Assembly (NCBI RefSeq): GCF_039908645.1
Contig: NZ_CP150917.1
Coordinates: 4,661,501 to 4,725,500 of the forward strand
DNA length: 64,000 bases
Reading direction: 5' to 3'
From: Pseudomonas helvetica
Lineage (GTDB): Bacteria; Pseudomonadota; Gammaproteobacteria; Pseudomonadales; Pseudomonadaceae
Part shown: positions 26,129 through 35,774 of the stretch, piece after piece
Layout of the letters: each line of letters begins with the position of its first letter
How positions within the stretch are numbered: the stretch's first letter is position 1
Notes under the pieces: model-generated
What the model was told of the DNA's origin: nothing
Database searches by the model: none
The model's input: only the letters and a program-made list of their open reading frames with translations
Position numbers and translations under genes: made by a program

Positions 26129-28747
26129 TCATTCGTTATGGTCAGCCATTATTTTTTTGGAGGGAGTGCAAGTGACCTTGAACTGACCAATACCCGTTGC
26201 CGGCAGGCTGTATTGTTTTAAGTCCAGGTCCTCGCTACACCAAAGTTTTTCGTTAACCTTGATGACCAGTCGGAATTTGTCCGGCACGCCGGTCAGGAAC
26301 ACCCTGCCCTTGTCTGCAATCATCGCGTCGCTGAGCAAGTTGTCTTCCAGATCGAATACTTGGGCTTGTGCTGCAAACGGCGCGGGCGTGCCCTGCTGTG
26401 TGGTGACACTGACCAGCAGGCGACGACCGTTATGGGTCTGAAAATTGGCCAACACGAAAGCGCCGCGGTTAGGCGTGACTTCCTGGACCAGTGCAGGAAT
26501 ATCGACATCATCGGATAACGAGTCAGTGTTGAGCGACACTCGGTTATTACGATAAGGTTGGGCCGACGAAATAATCGTGTAGCCACTGCTGTTGGTCTTG
26601 ACGCCGCTTCGGGTCAACACGCCGACATCGGCGGCACCGGGTGTGGCCACGATAATGTTCGTTTCCCCCAGCGGCTGAGAAAACATCACTGTATCCCGCG
26701 TGGCGACGACAGCCCCTTCTACGCCAAAGTCCAATTGCCGATTGTTTTTATCGCTGTTGTACGAACCGTGCCAAATTCCATTGGCACCGTTGTAACGTGC
26801 GGCAACCGAACCTCCCACGACCCGTTCATCATTACTGACCTGCTGGTTGACGCCCAAGGTGTAGGACAGCGCATCGTCCTGGAACTTGGAGCCGCTGAAA
26901 GTGGCTGAGCGAGTGGCTCCGCCGTTGGAATCCTGGGTGCTGCTCAAACCAATACGGCTGCTGTTGCCAGGCTGTCCCAGAGGAATGCTCACACTCAAGG
27001 ACAGGCTGCGAGTGTCATCACCGCTGCTGTTGTTCTGCGCCAGCCCCAGGTTGTAAGAGGCATAGCCCACGCTGAAACTGTAACCCAGCTGCAACGACGT
27101 GTTGCTCTGGGCCATATTCCAGTAATCGGTCTTGGTAAGGCTGGCGAACATGCCACCGTAATCGCCTAATTGCTGCGATACGCTGGCTGTAAAGCTGCTT
27201 TTCATATGGCCTTGCAGGTACGGCGAAAATGCCCGGCTGCTGTCCAGGGCATCATCGACATAGGGGGTTAACGAACGATTACTGCGCGCATTGACCGCCT
27301 CATTGAAGCTGTAATAACCGCTCGTGGAATAGCGATAGCCAATCAGGCTGAAGTTGGTATTAGTCAGGTCTAACGTCTTGGAATAGCGAAAACGATAGGA
27401 CTGACCCGAAAGCGTTTTAGCCTCAGCCCCCATGTCATCGCTGACCGCATGGGTCACGTCGATGGAAATCGCACCGACGCCGGCAAAATCATAAGCAAAA
27501 CCCAATAGCGATGATTTGTATTGATCACTGACTATGGCGCCGCCAAACAGCGTCGTGCCGTCGCTCAATCCGCGGCGCAACGTGCCCAGCACAAAGGCTG
27601 GTTTTTCCTGGCTGATCGCCCCATCAGCCGGTCGATACTGCCCTGCCGTCAACGAGTAGCTTTGCTGGCCTTCACGCATCATGTAGGGCACCGAAGAAAA
27701 TGACTGGGTGTAGACCTGACGCTCGCCATTGGGGCCTTCAACACTCACCTCGATATCGCCATTACTGGAAGTTGAATAAAGATCCTTTAAGGCGAACGGA
27801 CCGGAAGGCACCCATTGTTCACTGATCACGTAACCGCGCTGGCGTAACGTGACCAATGATCGACCGTTTGCCACGCCACGCACGACGGGCGCGAAGTTGC
27901 GCGAGTCTTCAGGCAGCATGTCCAGGTCCGACTCAATGCCGACACCGCGAAAGGAAATGGAGTCGAATAATTCGCTATCGGTAGAGCTCTCGCCGATTGT
28001 GGCAATGGCCATCATGTCGCCCAGATCGCGCTGGGCATAGGAATCTACCGATTTCCAATTGCCCTCGACGTTGGTGCTTTTCTGCCAGGTCGAAAAATTA
28101 CGCAAGCGCCAGGCACCAGTATTGATACCGCTGCGCAAACTACCGAACTGTGACTGACGATTGCCGTACGGCGCTTCGTAATGGCTACCGGAAAAATTAT
28201 AGTTGGAGAAGGCTACTTGCTCCCCGTCACTCCAGCTTTTACGCCTGACTGCAAACGGAACGCTGCCGATGTACGCCTGCGGAATCTGCAGATCCAGATG
28301 CTGCTTATGAAAGTCGTAGCTATAGGTGATATCAGCCAAATCACTGTTGAAGTAGACACATTGGTCGGCACTGATATCGGCCTGAGCAAGCCGACTCGAT
28401 TCAACCCCCAACGCTGCCAGGTCATCAACACTGAAACAGGGGAACAATCCCGTGGGAGTCGGTTTCTGATTCGCTGCTTCCTGAACGAATCGTACGTCAC
28501 GTTGCTCTACCTTCCGATTATCGACGGTCACATTGACACGGTACACGCCCGGCAATTGCCCCTTGCTCATGGTCTTGACTTGCTCAGCAACTTCGGTCGA
28601 AGTGCTACCTCCGCCAATTTCCAGAAATGAAGCATCGAAGCTGTAATCCGCGTAAACCACAGGGGTTGTCAATCCTGAAGTAATCAGGGCAAAGCAACTC
28701 CAATACTTGGGTAGGCGCGCATAGGCACACATGCGCAAACGAGGCAT
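26129..28747 (-). CDS. Outer-membrane fimbrial usher
   Basis: An 872-aa FimD/CupA3-type usher that threads the fimbrial polymer through the outer membrane. Signal peptide about 1-33, then an N-terminal chaperone-binding domain (FDASFLEIGGG), a 24-strand barrel with plug, and a C-terminal domain ending SLPATGIGQFKVTC. The ATG at 28747 follows AAAGGAC. It is 37 bp downstream of the chaperone gene and 10 bp upstream of the adhesin gene. Confidence 0.93.
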   Translation of the reverse strand: MPRLRMCAYARLPKYWSCFALITSGLTTPVVYADYSFDASFLEIGGGSTSTEVAEQVKTMSKGQLPGVYRVNVTVDNRKVEQRDVRFVQEAANQKPTPTGLFPCFSVDDLAALGVESSRLAQADISADQCVYFNSDLADITYSYDFHKQHLDLQIPQAYIGSVPFAVRRKSWSDGEQVAFSNYNFSGSHYEAPYGNRQSQFGSLRSGINTGAWRLRNFSTWQKSTNVEGNWKSVDSYAQRDLGDMMAIATIGESSTDSELFDSISFRGVGIESDLDMLPEDSRNFAPVVRGVANGRSLVTLRQRGYVISEQWVPSGPFALKDLYSTSSNGDIEVSVEGPNGERQVYTQSFSSVPYMMREGQQSYSLTAGQYRPADGAISQEKPAFVLGTLRRGLSDGTTLFGGAIVSDQYKSSLLGFAYDFAGVGAISIDVTHAVSDDMGAEAKTLSGQSYRFRYSKTLDLTNTNFSLIGYRYSTSGYYSFNEAVNARSNRSLTPYVDDALDSSRAFSPYLQGHMKSSFTASVSQQLGDYGGMFASLTKTDYWNMAQSNTSLQLGYSFSVGYASYNLGLAQNNSSGDDTRSLSLSVSIPLGQPGNSSRIGLSSTQDSNGGATRSATFSGSKFQDDALSYTLGVNQQVSNDERVVGGSVAARYNGANGIWHGSYNSDKNNRQLDFGVEGAVVATRDTVMFSQPLGETNIIVATPGAADVGVLTRSGVKTNSSGYTIISSAQPYRNNRVSLNTDSLSDDVDIPALVQEVTPNRGAFVLANFQTHNGRRLLVSVTTQQGTPAPFAAQAQVFDLEDNLLSDAMIADKGRVFLTGVPDKFRLVIKVNEKLWCSEDLDLKQYSLPATGIGQFKVTCTPSKKIMADHNE

Positions 28748-28784
28748 GAGAGAGTCCTTTCTTTAAGATTTAGAACCTTAATGC

Positions 28785-29480
28785 TCAGTGAACTGTGACG
28801 GGATCTACCTTGACGGTGCTGCCGTATTCATTTATGTAACTTAGTACAATTTTATCGCCCGATTTAAGTGCTTGTGCGGACTGCAGCGTACTAGCGGGCT
28901 TAATGACTTCAGGAAAATCTTTGTTAATGGTGTTATTAACCAATACCTCACTCACCACTACATTAAAACCTGAGCGATTACTAACACTCAGTTTGCCATC
29001 GTCAACGTTCCACTGCAGTTGATCGACAGCCTCCTTCAATGATCCCTTCAAGTGTTCCGGACGATAAAAAAGTTTGATCGTCGTTTTCAATGCAATCTGC
29101 AGTACGTTCTGACTGTGCTGCTCGGGGCCCACCGCCGGGATAGCCTTGACATTGATAAAGAACAAACTCTCCCTATCGTCGGGCAAGTGCTGTACGTTGG
29201 TTGCGATTATTCGCAGAATATTCTGACTTTTCGCATCGAGTCTAAACAACGGCGGAGTAATAATAAATTCATCGGCACTGGTGTCGCGATTATCATAAGG
29301 ACTTACCCAAGACTGAACCAAATAAGGCGAATCATCATCGGTATTGGCCAGAGAGAGATTCGCCTCTTTGTCTTTACCTTGATAAACCACGCGTGTGGTG
29401 CCCACGTTGACGCCCGCCTGAAGCTGGGGCAACCAAAAACACGCCGCCAGAGCCGTAATGGCCGCAACTTTTAAGCGCAT
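28785..29480 (-). CDS. Periplasmic fimbrial chaperone
   Basis: A 231-aa PapD-like chaperone. The signal is MRLKVAAITALAACFWLPQL. The N-terminal Ig domain contains GTTRVVYQGKDKEANLSLAN and the family block RIIATNVQHLPDDRESLFFI. Alternating hydrophobics LQIALKTTIKLFYRP form the G1 strand that donates to subunits. Only one chaperone is present, whereas P. aeruginosa Cup clusters have one or two. Confidence 0.94.
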   Translation of the reverse strand: MRLKVAAITALAACFWLPQLQAGVNVGTTRVVYQGKDKEANLSLANTDDDSPYLVQSWVSPYDNRDTSADEFIITPPLFRLDAKSQNILRIIATNVQHLPDDRESLFFINVKAIPAVGPEQHSQNVLQIALKTTIKLFYRPEHLKGSLKEAVDQLQWNVDDGKLSVSNRSGFNVVVSEVLVNNTINKDFPEVIKPASTLQSAQALKSGDKIVLSYINEYGSTVKVDPVTVH

Positions 29481-29500
29481 GATAAATAGTCCTCGGTTAA

Positions 29501-29534
29501 CACCAGGGCTCGCTGCTGAATGCGACCCCTGGCG
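29501..29534 (-). promoter_or_regulatory. Stem-loop between major pilin and chaperone genes
   Basis: Inverted repeat ccagggctcgc (29503-29513) with gcgacccctgg (29522-29532), one mismatch, 8-nt loop. In chaperone-usher operons such a structure often allows partial termination or protects the pilin mRNA so that major pilin exceeds assembly proteins. Confidence 0.6.
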
Positions 29535-29546
29535 TTAATATCATGA

Positions 29547-30122
29547 TTACTTGTAGGTCACATCGAAACTGGCCAGTGCATTCACCTGACCGGTGCCGAT
29601 ACCGCGAACACCAGGCTTGCCATCAGCACCCTCTGTGTCTGCAACCAGACGCACATAGGATGCGGTGAAATCAAAGGTATTGGACTGCGGGCGCAACACG
29701 TAATCCGTGCTGGCGGTGTTGAGGGATAGCTTGGCTCCGGTGCGGGCATCGTTGATTTGAATACCGACCCCCGCTACCTGATTGGCACCGGTCATGCCCA
29801 GGATCGTTGGATCGGAAGACGATTGCTGTCCGCGGAAGGTGATCGCCGCATTTTTCAACGTCGCACTGCTGCAGTTTTCCAGCGAGATGGAAAACGGAAC
29901 GGATCCAGCGGTGGCGCCGACCGTGTTGGCAAAGTCACCCACGCGGACCTGCCCCAAATCGACCGACTTCTTCACGTTTTCGGTACTGATGGTACAAGCG
30001 TTGTCGTTGATCGAACCCGTGAATTCAACTTGGCCGTCCGATGCCTGCGCGCTGACGGCGGCCATCAGGATCAACAATGAGGAACCACACAGAGCGGTGC
30101 ATTTACAGATACTCTTAACCAT
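29547..30122 (-). CDS. Major fimbrial subunit
   Basis: A 191-aa pilin, first gene of the operon. ATG 30122 with AAGGGTAA about 8 nt before; longer frame to 30221 rejected because it precedes the signal peptide. The signal is followed by GQVEFTGSINDNACTISTEN (donor strand plus first Cys), ISLENCSSATLKN (second Cys) and the C-terminal VNALASFDVTYK, a typical major pilin end. Operon order pilin, chaperone, usher, adhesin, two minor pilins. Confidence 0.92.
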   Translation of the reverse strand: MVKSICKCTALCGSSLLILMAAVSAQASDGQVEFTGSINDNACTISTENVKKSVDLGQVRVGDFANTVGATAGSVPFSISLENCSSATLKNAAITFRGQQSSSDPTILGMTGANQVAGVGIQINDARTGAKLSLNTASTDYVLRPQSNTFDFTASYVRLVADTEGADGKPGVRGIGTGQVNALASFDVTYK

Positions 30123-30233
30123 GAAAGTTACCCTTAGCTGTAGTAGATGTGCCATTACATCATTTAACGTCCCTGTTCCACGGCTTGCCGTAGCAGGTGA
30201 TTCAATGATGTACTGGCACATGCACCCAGCCCA

Positions 30234-30247
30234 TAAGACGATTCTTA
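30234..30247. promoter_or_regulatory. RcsB-box-like site upstream of the fimbrial operon
   Basis: TAAGACGATTCTTA, whose complement TAAGAATCGTCTTA matches the enterobacterial RcsAB box TAAGAATATTCCTA at 11 of 14 positions. It lies 112 bp before the major pilin ATG. The same 14-mer type recurs at 31380, 31461, 31516, 31649 and 44874. An island RcsB-type regulator is encoded at 39032. Confidence 0.65.
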
Positions 30248-30361
30248 AACGTCACTAATCTGCACGAATAAAAATGCGCGGCAAGGCAACAATGCTGTTC
30301 ACTTACTTACTACCGGTAGTCGCATGCGCTCATGCACGCTCTCGTTTGTTCCCTAAGAAGA

Positions 30362-31267
30362 TCAGGCAATCCACTTTCGATCTCCGGTAAAGCAGATGGT
30401 CAACCATCGTGTCGCGTCCGGCTTGCCAAGCTTGGCGGAAATCTGTTCCCTGAGTGCATCTAGCTTTCCCACATCCTGCAATTGATAGTCCATCGGCAAC
30501 ACTACATGAATTTCGATAAACCGCGCGCGTCCATGTTTCTGAACATACGAGACGTATTCGGAAAAACCCTGATTAGCTTTAACCTCGTCCATCACTCGGC
30601 GAACTTTTTCATCTAGCTGATCTGGGACGATCCCAAGTACATCGCGTAACGCTGGCCTTAAGATCTTATGCGCCGGTGCGAGCATGCTCAGCCCCAACAG
30701 GATCAGGATAGATGGATCGACGTAAGCGGCCCATGCGCCATAGCCTTGCGACTTGAGCACCAACGCGGTGAGAAAGCTAACCAGCAAGCCGATCGAAAGC
30801 ATTGCATCCACCAGCCAACTGATATTGTCGAACTGGATCAGCGAAGATTTCAACGTACGATTGCGATAGCGGACGTAGAAGAAATAGCCCAAACAGACGA
30901 TGCTAAGCAGTGCAGCAAAAGGGATCACTATGCTCAATTCGACTTCGCGACCACCATTGATTATGCCGAACATACCGCTGAGGAAGGCGTAAATTGCAAT
31001 CAATAACAGAAAGCTGCCCTCGATGAGCAGTACCATCGGTTCCAGGTGCCAGAAGCCAAACTGGAAGCGCTGGTTGCTTTCCTTGGCAATCAACTTGGCG
31101 GTGATCAGCATTAGAACTTTGATGAAGGTTGCGACCAACGAAAAAAACCCATCGAACAAAATCGATTGGGAGCCAGAAAAAAAACCCGTGATGATAGCGG
31201 CAATTGCCACAGCAAACATCAGAGCGGTCGATTGTTTGAGCATTGCCTGCTCAACACGGTTACTCAC
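30362..31267 (-). CDS. Atypical cation diffusion facilitator (CDF) transporter
   Basis: A 301-aa, six-helix CDF-like protein with a C-terminal cytoplasmic ferredoxin-like domain (RARFIEIHVVLPMDYQL, typical). I chose the GTG at 31267 because GGAGG lies at 31272-31276. The helix-2 and helix-5 metal motifs, normally D-x3-D and H/D-x3-D, read FDGFFSLV and DNISWLVD, so two of the four usual ligands are Ser. Metal specificity cannot be assumed. It sits between fimbriae and the pvr/rcs genes, transcribed like the fimbriae, with RcsB-like sites upstream. Confidence 0.85.
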   Translation of the reverse strand: MSNRVEQAMLKQSTALMFAVAIAAIITGFFSGSQSILFDGFFSLVATFIKVLMLITAKLIAKESNQRFQFGFWHLEPMVLLIEGSFLLLIAIYAFLSGMFGIINGGREVELSIVIPFAALLSIVCLGYFFYVRYRNRTLKSSLIQFDNISWLVDAMLSIGLLVSFLTALVLKSQGYGAWAAYVDPSILILLGLSMLAPAHKILRPALRDVLGIVPDQLDEKVRRVMDEVKANQGFSEYVSYVQKHGRARFIEIHVVLPMDYQLQDVGKLDALREQISAKLGKPDATRWLTICFTGDRKWIA

Positions 31268-31379
31268 ATAGCCTCCTACGACATAATTCAACTCGCCGCA
31301 TAGCGCAGCTAGTCTTGCGAAGCTTAGTCTACACCACAGCCTTTTACGCAGCCCCGAGAAATATACTAGCAAATGTATA

Positions 31380-31393
31380 TAAGAATCGTCCTA
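31380..31393. promoter_or_regulatory. RcsB-box-like site 1
   Basis: TAAGAATCGTCCTA differs from the enterobacterial RcsAB box consensus TAAGAATATTCCTA only at the central positions 8 and 9. It is inside the CDF/pvrS divergent region, 113 bp before the CDF start and 305 bp before pvrS. Confidence 0.7.
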
Positions 31394-31460
31394 TATACGA
31401 ACACACAATCCTTGTCCCGGAAAGCTGCCATAGGGCTACAAAGAAATAATTATTGATATT

Positions 31461-31474
31461 TAGGAATCGTCTTA
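31461..31474. promoter_or_regulatory. RcsB-box-like site 2
   Basis: TAGGAATCGTCTTA. Same core GAATCGTC as site 1, and 81 bp from it (roughly eight helical turns). Confidence 0.6.
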
Positions 31475-31515
31475 TGTTCCTATCGTTATAGCTGTGTAGT
31501 AGCGTGATCAATCAA

Positions 31516-31529
31516 TGAAAATCGTCATA
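31516..31529. promoter_or_regulatory. RcsB-box-like site 3 (weaker)
   Basis: TGAAAATCGTCATA. Retains AATCGTC but loses the outer G. It is 55 bp from site 2. Confidence 0.4.
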
Positions 31530-31648
31530 TGAAAATACCAAAAGCCTGACCGAGCCAGACAGTCCTCTGCGGCTTATAAATTCTTACGACACTAAACTAA
31601 AGCGATGCGACCTCTACGTCAGCGAATAAACACAAAGAACGCCAGTTT

Positions 31649-31662
31649 TAGGAATCGCCTGA
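31649..31662. promoter_or_regulatory. RcsB-box-like site 4 (weaker)
   Basis: TAGGAATCGCCTGA. Close to the pvrS start (36 bp before the ATG), so a bound regulator there would be placed to repress or autoregulate. Confidence 0.45.
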
Positions 31663-31674
31663 TACCCGCTCAAA

Positions 31675-31692
31675 TACCCTATCGATAGGGTA
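31675..31692. promoter_or_regulatory. Perfect 18-bp palindrome before pvrS
   Basis: TACCCTATCGATAGGGTA is its own complement over all 18 bases and ends 5 nt before the pvrS ATG (31698), so the second arm overlaps the ribosome-binding region. Could be an operator or an RNA hairpin that masks the start. Confidence 0.65.
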
Positions 31693-31697
31693 GTCAG

Positions 31698-34520
31698 ATG
31701 AAACTGAAGAACTACCTTTACCAGATCAATCCCCTCCTCTCTACGCCAAATGCCGCAAGACGTTTGTTGCGTATTTTTGGCGTGGTTTTGCTCGTTGGCA
31801 TACTAAGCGGCGTCTACAGTTTTCTGCTGCTGACGTTCAACGCCGAAGTGTCGCGCAGACGCAGCCACATGAGCAGTGCAATTGCTGAAGCCCATACCTT
31901 TTTCACCACCCGCGAAGCGCTGCTCGAAAGCCTTAGCCTGTCGGCGATTCGCAAGCCCGATGGCGTAAAGCCGCAAGTATCACCGGAAGAAATCCATTTA
32001 CTACTGGGCAATACGCGCGGCAAGCAATGGAGCATTTGGCTGAGCGAGCGGATTCGGCAATATCTGAGGAGCAAGCAGGTCAACTTGCTGTACGTCAGCA
32101 GTGGCAACAATCTTCAGGTGAAAAGACTTTATACGGCGACACCGATCGTGGCCGACTTTCCCCAGGCAATGCTCGAACGCTTGCAAGCGTTGAAAGGTGA
32201 GAATTCCAGTGCGATGGACGAGTTGTGGCTGACCAATCAATCGTCCAGTCATTCTCAGTTATACATATTCATTCGCCTTGATGCGCACGACCTCGATTCC
32301 GGGTGGTTGGGACTTGAGATGGACGGCCGCGAAGTATCCCATGCGTTGGATGATCAAAGCGCTGGGCAGTTCATGATGTTCAACCCCGACGGCATGCTGG
32401 TGTTCAGCAACAGTCAACCTGCACAGATCTGTAAAAATCTCATGCAAATGCAGCGTCAGAATTTCTTTGGCTTTGTTGGAAAACATTTCCTGCCCGATAA
32501 TCTGGTGATGCGCAAACAATTGAAGTCATCCGACTGGCAGTTGGTCTACTCCATCGATTTGCGTGATGTGCTCATCGCACTATGGCCACGACTTGGCGGC
32601 GCCCTACTGTTCTGCCTGTTCAGCATCAGCCTTGTGTGGATTGTGATTCGACGCCTCGAAGATCGGTTTATCATGCCCACCATCAGTCGGATCCAGGCAC
32701 TGGTCGAAAGCGAACTATTCAGTAGCGACGTGATTCAGACCGCACCCGTTGCGCTGTGTGTACTGCGGCGCGCCAACGGCCAGGTGGTGCTGGAAAACAC
32801 CTTGTCACAGCAATGGCTGGGCCAGAGTGGTGAGCGTGAACGGCTCAGTCCGCGCTGGATCTACCAGGCATTCGATGAGATGAACCCGCAAGTCACTGAC
32901 TACTTCGAAGCCGCCGACGGCCGTCACCTGTACCTGAGTTGCGCGCCCACCCGTTACAAGGGCGAAGACGTCTTGCTCTGCGCCTTCAGTGACATCAGCA
33001 CCCGCACTCAGATTGAAGATGCGCTGGATCAGGCGCGGCAACTGGCCGATGCAGCGAACGAAGCAAAAACCCTGTTCCTGGCCACCATGAGTCATGAAAT
33101 CCGCACGCCTTTATATGGCGTGTTGGGCACCTTGGAATTGCTGGCCCGAACCGAATTGGATGCGCAACAAACCAACTATCTGCGCACCATCGAAGGATCA
33201 TCTGCGACGCTGTTGCAATTGATCTGCGATGTACTCGATGTATCGAAGATCGAAGCCGGGCAACTGGCACTCGAACTCACAGAGTTCAGCGTACTCGAAC
33301 TGATTCACGAAGTGATCCAGGGATACGCAGCAGCAGCCCACGGCAAGGGCCTTGATCTATACGCGGTGATTGATCCGAAATTGCCGGAACGGATGATCGG
33401 CGATGTGTCGCGCATCCGCCAAATTCTCTACAACCTGCTGAGCAACGCCGTCAAATTCACCGACGCGGGTCATATCGTCCTACGCGTGAGTCTGATTGGC
33501 CGCGACGGCGAGCGCGCCAACTTGTTCTGGCAAGTCTCGGACACTGGAAAAGGCATCACTCAGGAGGACCAGACACGAATTTTTGAGCCCTTCTACCAAA
33601 CTCGCGGCCACGCCAACGTGATCGCCGGTACTGGCCTCGGTCTGCCCATCTGCCAGCGCCTCACTCACTTGATGAATGGCAGTATCCGCGTGGTCAGCGA
33701 ACCCGGACTAGGTAGCAGTTTTTCGCTGACTCTCTCTTTGGAACAGCCCTCAAGCCCCGCGTTGAATGACAGTTTCACGCCGCTGTTGCCAAAAGTGGTG
33801 TTTGTGCTTTCACCCGTTCGCGAACTCGCGGAAGCCATGAGCGGCTGGTTGCGTCGATGGGGCGCACGCCCGCAACTCGATCGCCCTTCGCGCGGCGCCG
33901 ATACGCCAGACAGCGTGCTGCTTGAGTTGCATCCCGGTTGCTACGAAGCGCGCGTGGCCCCTGAATGGACGGGGCAGCTGGTGATGGCCACCGGCGAGGG
34001 CTACAACGAACCCCAAGCAGGTTCCGGCGGCTGGGTCGTCAACATCAACTATCTGGAGGCCATTCATCAGGCCGTCAGCCGGGCCCAAGGGCTTTCGGCA
34101 ATCAAACCGGAAAATGACAACCTGCAATGGCAGCTGAAAAAGTTGCATTTGCACATACTGGTGGCTGAAGACAACGTCATCAACCGGTTGATCCTGCATG
34201 ACCAATTACAGGAACTAGGGTGTACGGCAGAACTGGCCGGCAATGGTGAGGAGGCACTGACGATGTGGCGCAGAGGTCGCTTCGACATGATTCTGAGCGA
34301 CGTCAACATGCCGCGCAAAAATGGCTACGAACTTGCGCGAGAGTTGCGCCGCATGGGTTGCAACGTGCCGATCATCGGCGCAACCGCCAACGCCATGCGC
34401 GGCGAAGAAGCCCTGTGTCTGGCTGCTGGAATGAACCATTGTCTGGTCAAACCTTTCACGTTGCAGGCCTTACACAACCAACTGGCGCCTTACGAAAGAA
34501 CTTCCAATGAAACCACTTAG
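31698..34520 (+). CDS. pvrS: PvrS-like hybrid sensor kinase (no Hpt)
   Basis: A 940-aa hybrid kinase. Membrane helix at about 28-48, periplasmic domain, second helix near 300-318, then a PAS-like segment, HisKA with His466 in [16 protein letters not shown], HATPase (GTGLGLPICQ), a divergent receiver, and a true receiver with Asp868 in ILSDVNMPRKNG. It ends without an Hpt domain, so it needs another Hpt, probably that of rcsC downstream. It overlaps pvrR by 14 nt. Order pvrS-pvrR-rcsC-rcsB is that of the CupD locus on P. aeruginosa PAPI-1; name given by synteny and architecture. Confidence 0.85.
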   Translation: MKLKNYLYQINPLLSTPNAARRLLRIFGVVLLVGILSGVYSFLLLTFNAEVSRRRSHMSSAIAEAHTFFTTREALLESLSLSAIRKPDGVKPQVSPEEIHLLLGNTRGKQWSIWLSERIRQYLRSKQVNLLYVSSGNNLQVKRLYTATPIVADFPQAMLERLQALKGENSSAMDELWLTNQSSSHSQLYIFIRLDAHDLDSGWLGLEMDGREVSHALDDQSAGQFMMFNPDGMLVFSNSQPAQICKNLMQMQRQNFFGFVGKHFLPDNLVMRKQLKSSDWQLVYSIDLRDVLIALWPRLGGALLFCLFSISLVWIVIRRLEDRFIMPTISRIQALVESELFSSDVIQTAPVALCVLRRANGQVVLENTLSQQWLGQSGERERLSPRWIYQAFDEMNPQVTDYFEAADGRHLYLSCAPTRYKGEDVLLCAFSDISTRTQIEDALDQARQLADAANEAKTLFLATMSHEIRTPLYGVLGTLELLARTELDAQQTNYLRTIEGSSATLLQLICDVLDVSKIEAGQLALELTEFSVLELIHEVIQGYAAAAHGKGLDLYAVIDPKLPERMIGDVSRIRQILYNLLSNAVKFTDAGHIVLRVSLIGRDGERANLFWQVSDTGKGITQEDQTRIFEPFYQTRGHANVIAGTGLGLPICQRLTHLMNGSIRVVSEPGLGSSFSLTLSLEQPSSPALNDSFTPLLPKVVFVLSPVRELAEAMSGWLRRWGARPQLDRPSRGADTPDSVLLELHPGCYEARVAPEWTGQLVMATGEGYNEPQAGSGGWVVNINYLEAIHQAVSRAQGLSAIKPENDNLQWQLKKLHLHILVAEDNVINRLILHDQLQELGCTAELAGNGEEALTMWRRGRFDMILSDVNMPRKNGYELARELRRMGCNVPIIGATANAMRGEEALCLAAGMNHCLVKPFTLQALHNQLAPYERTSNETT

Positions 34521-35694
34521 TATCCTGATCGTTGAAGATCACCCGTTCCAGCAACTGTATTTACGGAATCTGTTCAGCGAGCTGGGAGACTTTGAGCTGA
34601 AGTTCGCTCAAGAAGGCAGCGTAGCGCTGGACTGCCTGAAAAGGCGCGACTTCGATCTGGTGCTGACTGATTTGCTGATGCCGGGGATGGACGGCGTCCA
34701 GTTCATTCAGGGTTTGGCAGAATCAGGTTCGAGGCCCGCGCTGGCGATCATGAGCGTCGCCTCCCGACGCATGCTGACCAGCGCCAGCCTCGCAGCGCGC
34801 AATCTAGGCGTCAGCGTCATCGGCCTGATTTCTAAACCGGTCAAGAGCGGTGCATTGCGTAAGCTAACCGAGCAGTTGAGAAAAACGCATCAAGCCACCC
34901 AGCCTCCGCCCGGCCCGAAAATTGATCACCTGGCGATACTCGCGGGTCTGGACAACGGTGAATTGCAAGCCTGGTTCCAGCCAAAAAAGTCGCTGACCAA
35001 CGGCCGTATCGTCGCAGCAGAGGCGCTGGCACGCTGGATCCATCCCGAGCATGGGGTGCTTTTGCCGGGTATGTTTCTGCCCGCCTTCAAGGCGTTTGGC
35101 CTGGAGGAAAGCCTGCTCTGGTGTATTCTCGAGCAAGCGATGAAGGCACAGAAACTATGGGACGTTCAAGGCTACGCGATTCCCGTGTCAATCAACTTGC
35201 CCACCCACTTGCTTAACAGTCCAGACCTGCCGGACCGGATTCTGCAATTTGTCCTCAAGCACCATGGCGTCCCGGCGATGATCTGTTTTGAACTGATGGA
35301 GTGTTCGATGCCCGACGATATCAGCAACTTCTACGCTGGTGCGTGCCGATTGCGCATGAAGGGATTCGGGCTTTCGCAGGATGATTTCGGTCAGGGCTAC
35401 AGTTCGTACATGAATCTGGTGTCGACGCCGTTCACCGAACTGAAGATTGACCGGGCGCTGGTGCACGGCTGCGGCGAAAATGAAGAGTTGACTCTGGCCC
35501 TGACCAGCATCGTCGCACTTGGACGTCAGTTGGGTCTCACGGTGGTGGCCGAAGGCGTGGAAACAGCACAGGAGCTGGCGCTATTGCGTAGAATCAACTG
35601 CACTCAGGTTCAGGGTTTTCTCATTTCCCATGCGGTGTCATCATCCGAATTTCAGCAACTGCTGACCCAGGACGGCCCGGCTGTAGTGGATTGA
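34507..35694 (+). CDS. pvrR: PvrR-like response regulator with EAL phosphodiesterase domain
   Basis: A 395-aa protein, receiver domain 1-125 (Asp55 in VLTDLLMPGMDG; Lys in SKPVKSG), then EAL domain. Catalytic motifs look complete: AEALARW (EAL), SINLP, CFELMECS, DDFGQGYSS, KIDRALV, VVAEGVET and QGF. Known homologues PvrR and RocR cleave cyclic di-GMP and oppose fimbrial or biofilm expression. Overlaps pvrS by 14 nt; the next frame begins with an overlapping TTG. Confidence 0.9.
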   Translation: MKPLSILIVEDHPFQQLYLRNLFSELGDFELKFAQEGSVALDCLKRRDFDLVLTDLLMPGMDGVQFIQGLAESGSRPALAIMSVASRRMLTSASLAARNLGVSVIGLISKPVKSGALRKLTEQLRKTHQATQPPPGPKIDHLAILAGLDNGELQAWFQPKKSLTNGRIVAAEALARWIHPEHGVLLPGMFLPAFKAFGLEESLLWCILEQAMKAQKLWDVQGYAIPVSINLPTHLLNSPDLPDRILQFVLKHHGVPAMICFELMECSMPDDISNFYAGACRLRMKGFGLSQDDFGQGYSSYMNLVSTPFTELKIDRALVHGCGENEELTLALTSIVALGRQLGLTVVAEGVETAQELALLRRINCTQVQGFLISHAVSSSEFQQLLTQDGPAVVD

Positions 35695-35774
35695 ATCCCT
35701 GGCGCACAGATTCTGTTTGCATCAGAGGTAGCGGTGTCCAAGGCTTATACAAGCGTCTCCAACAGGCTGGTCCA

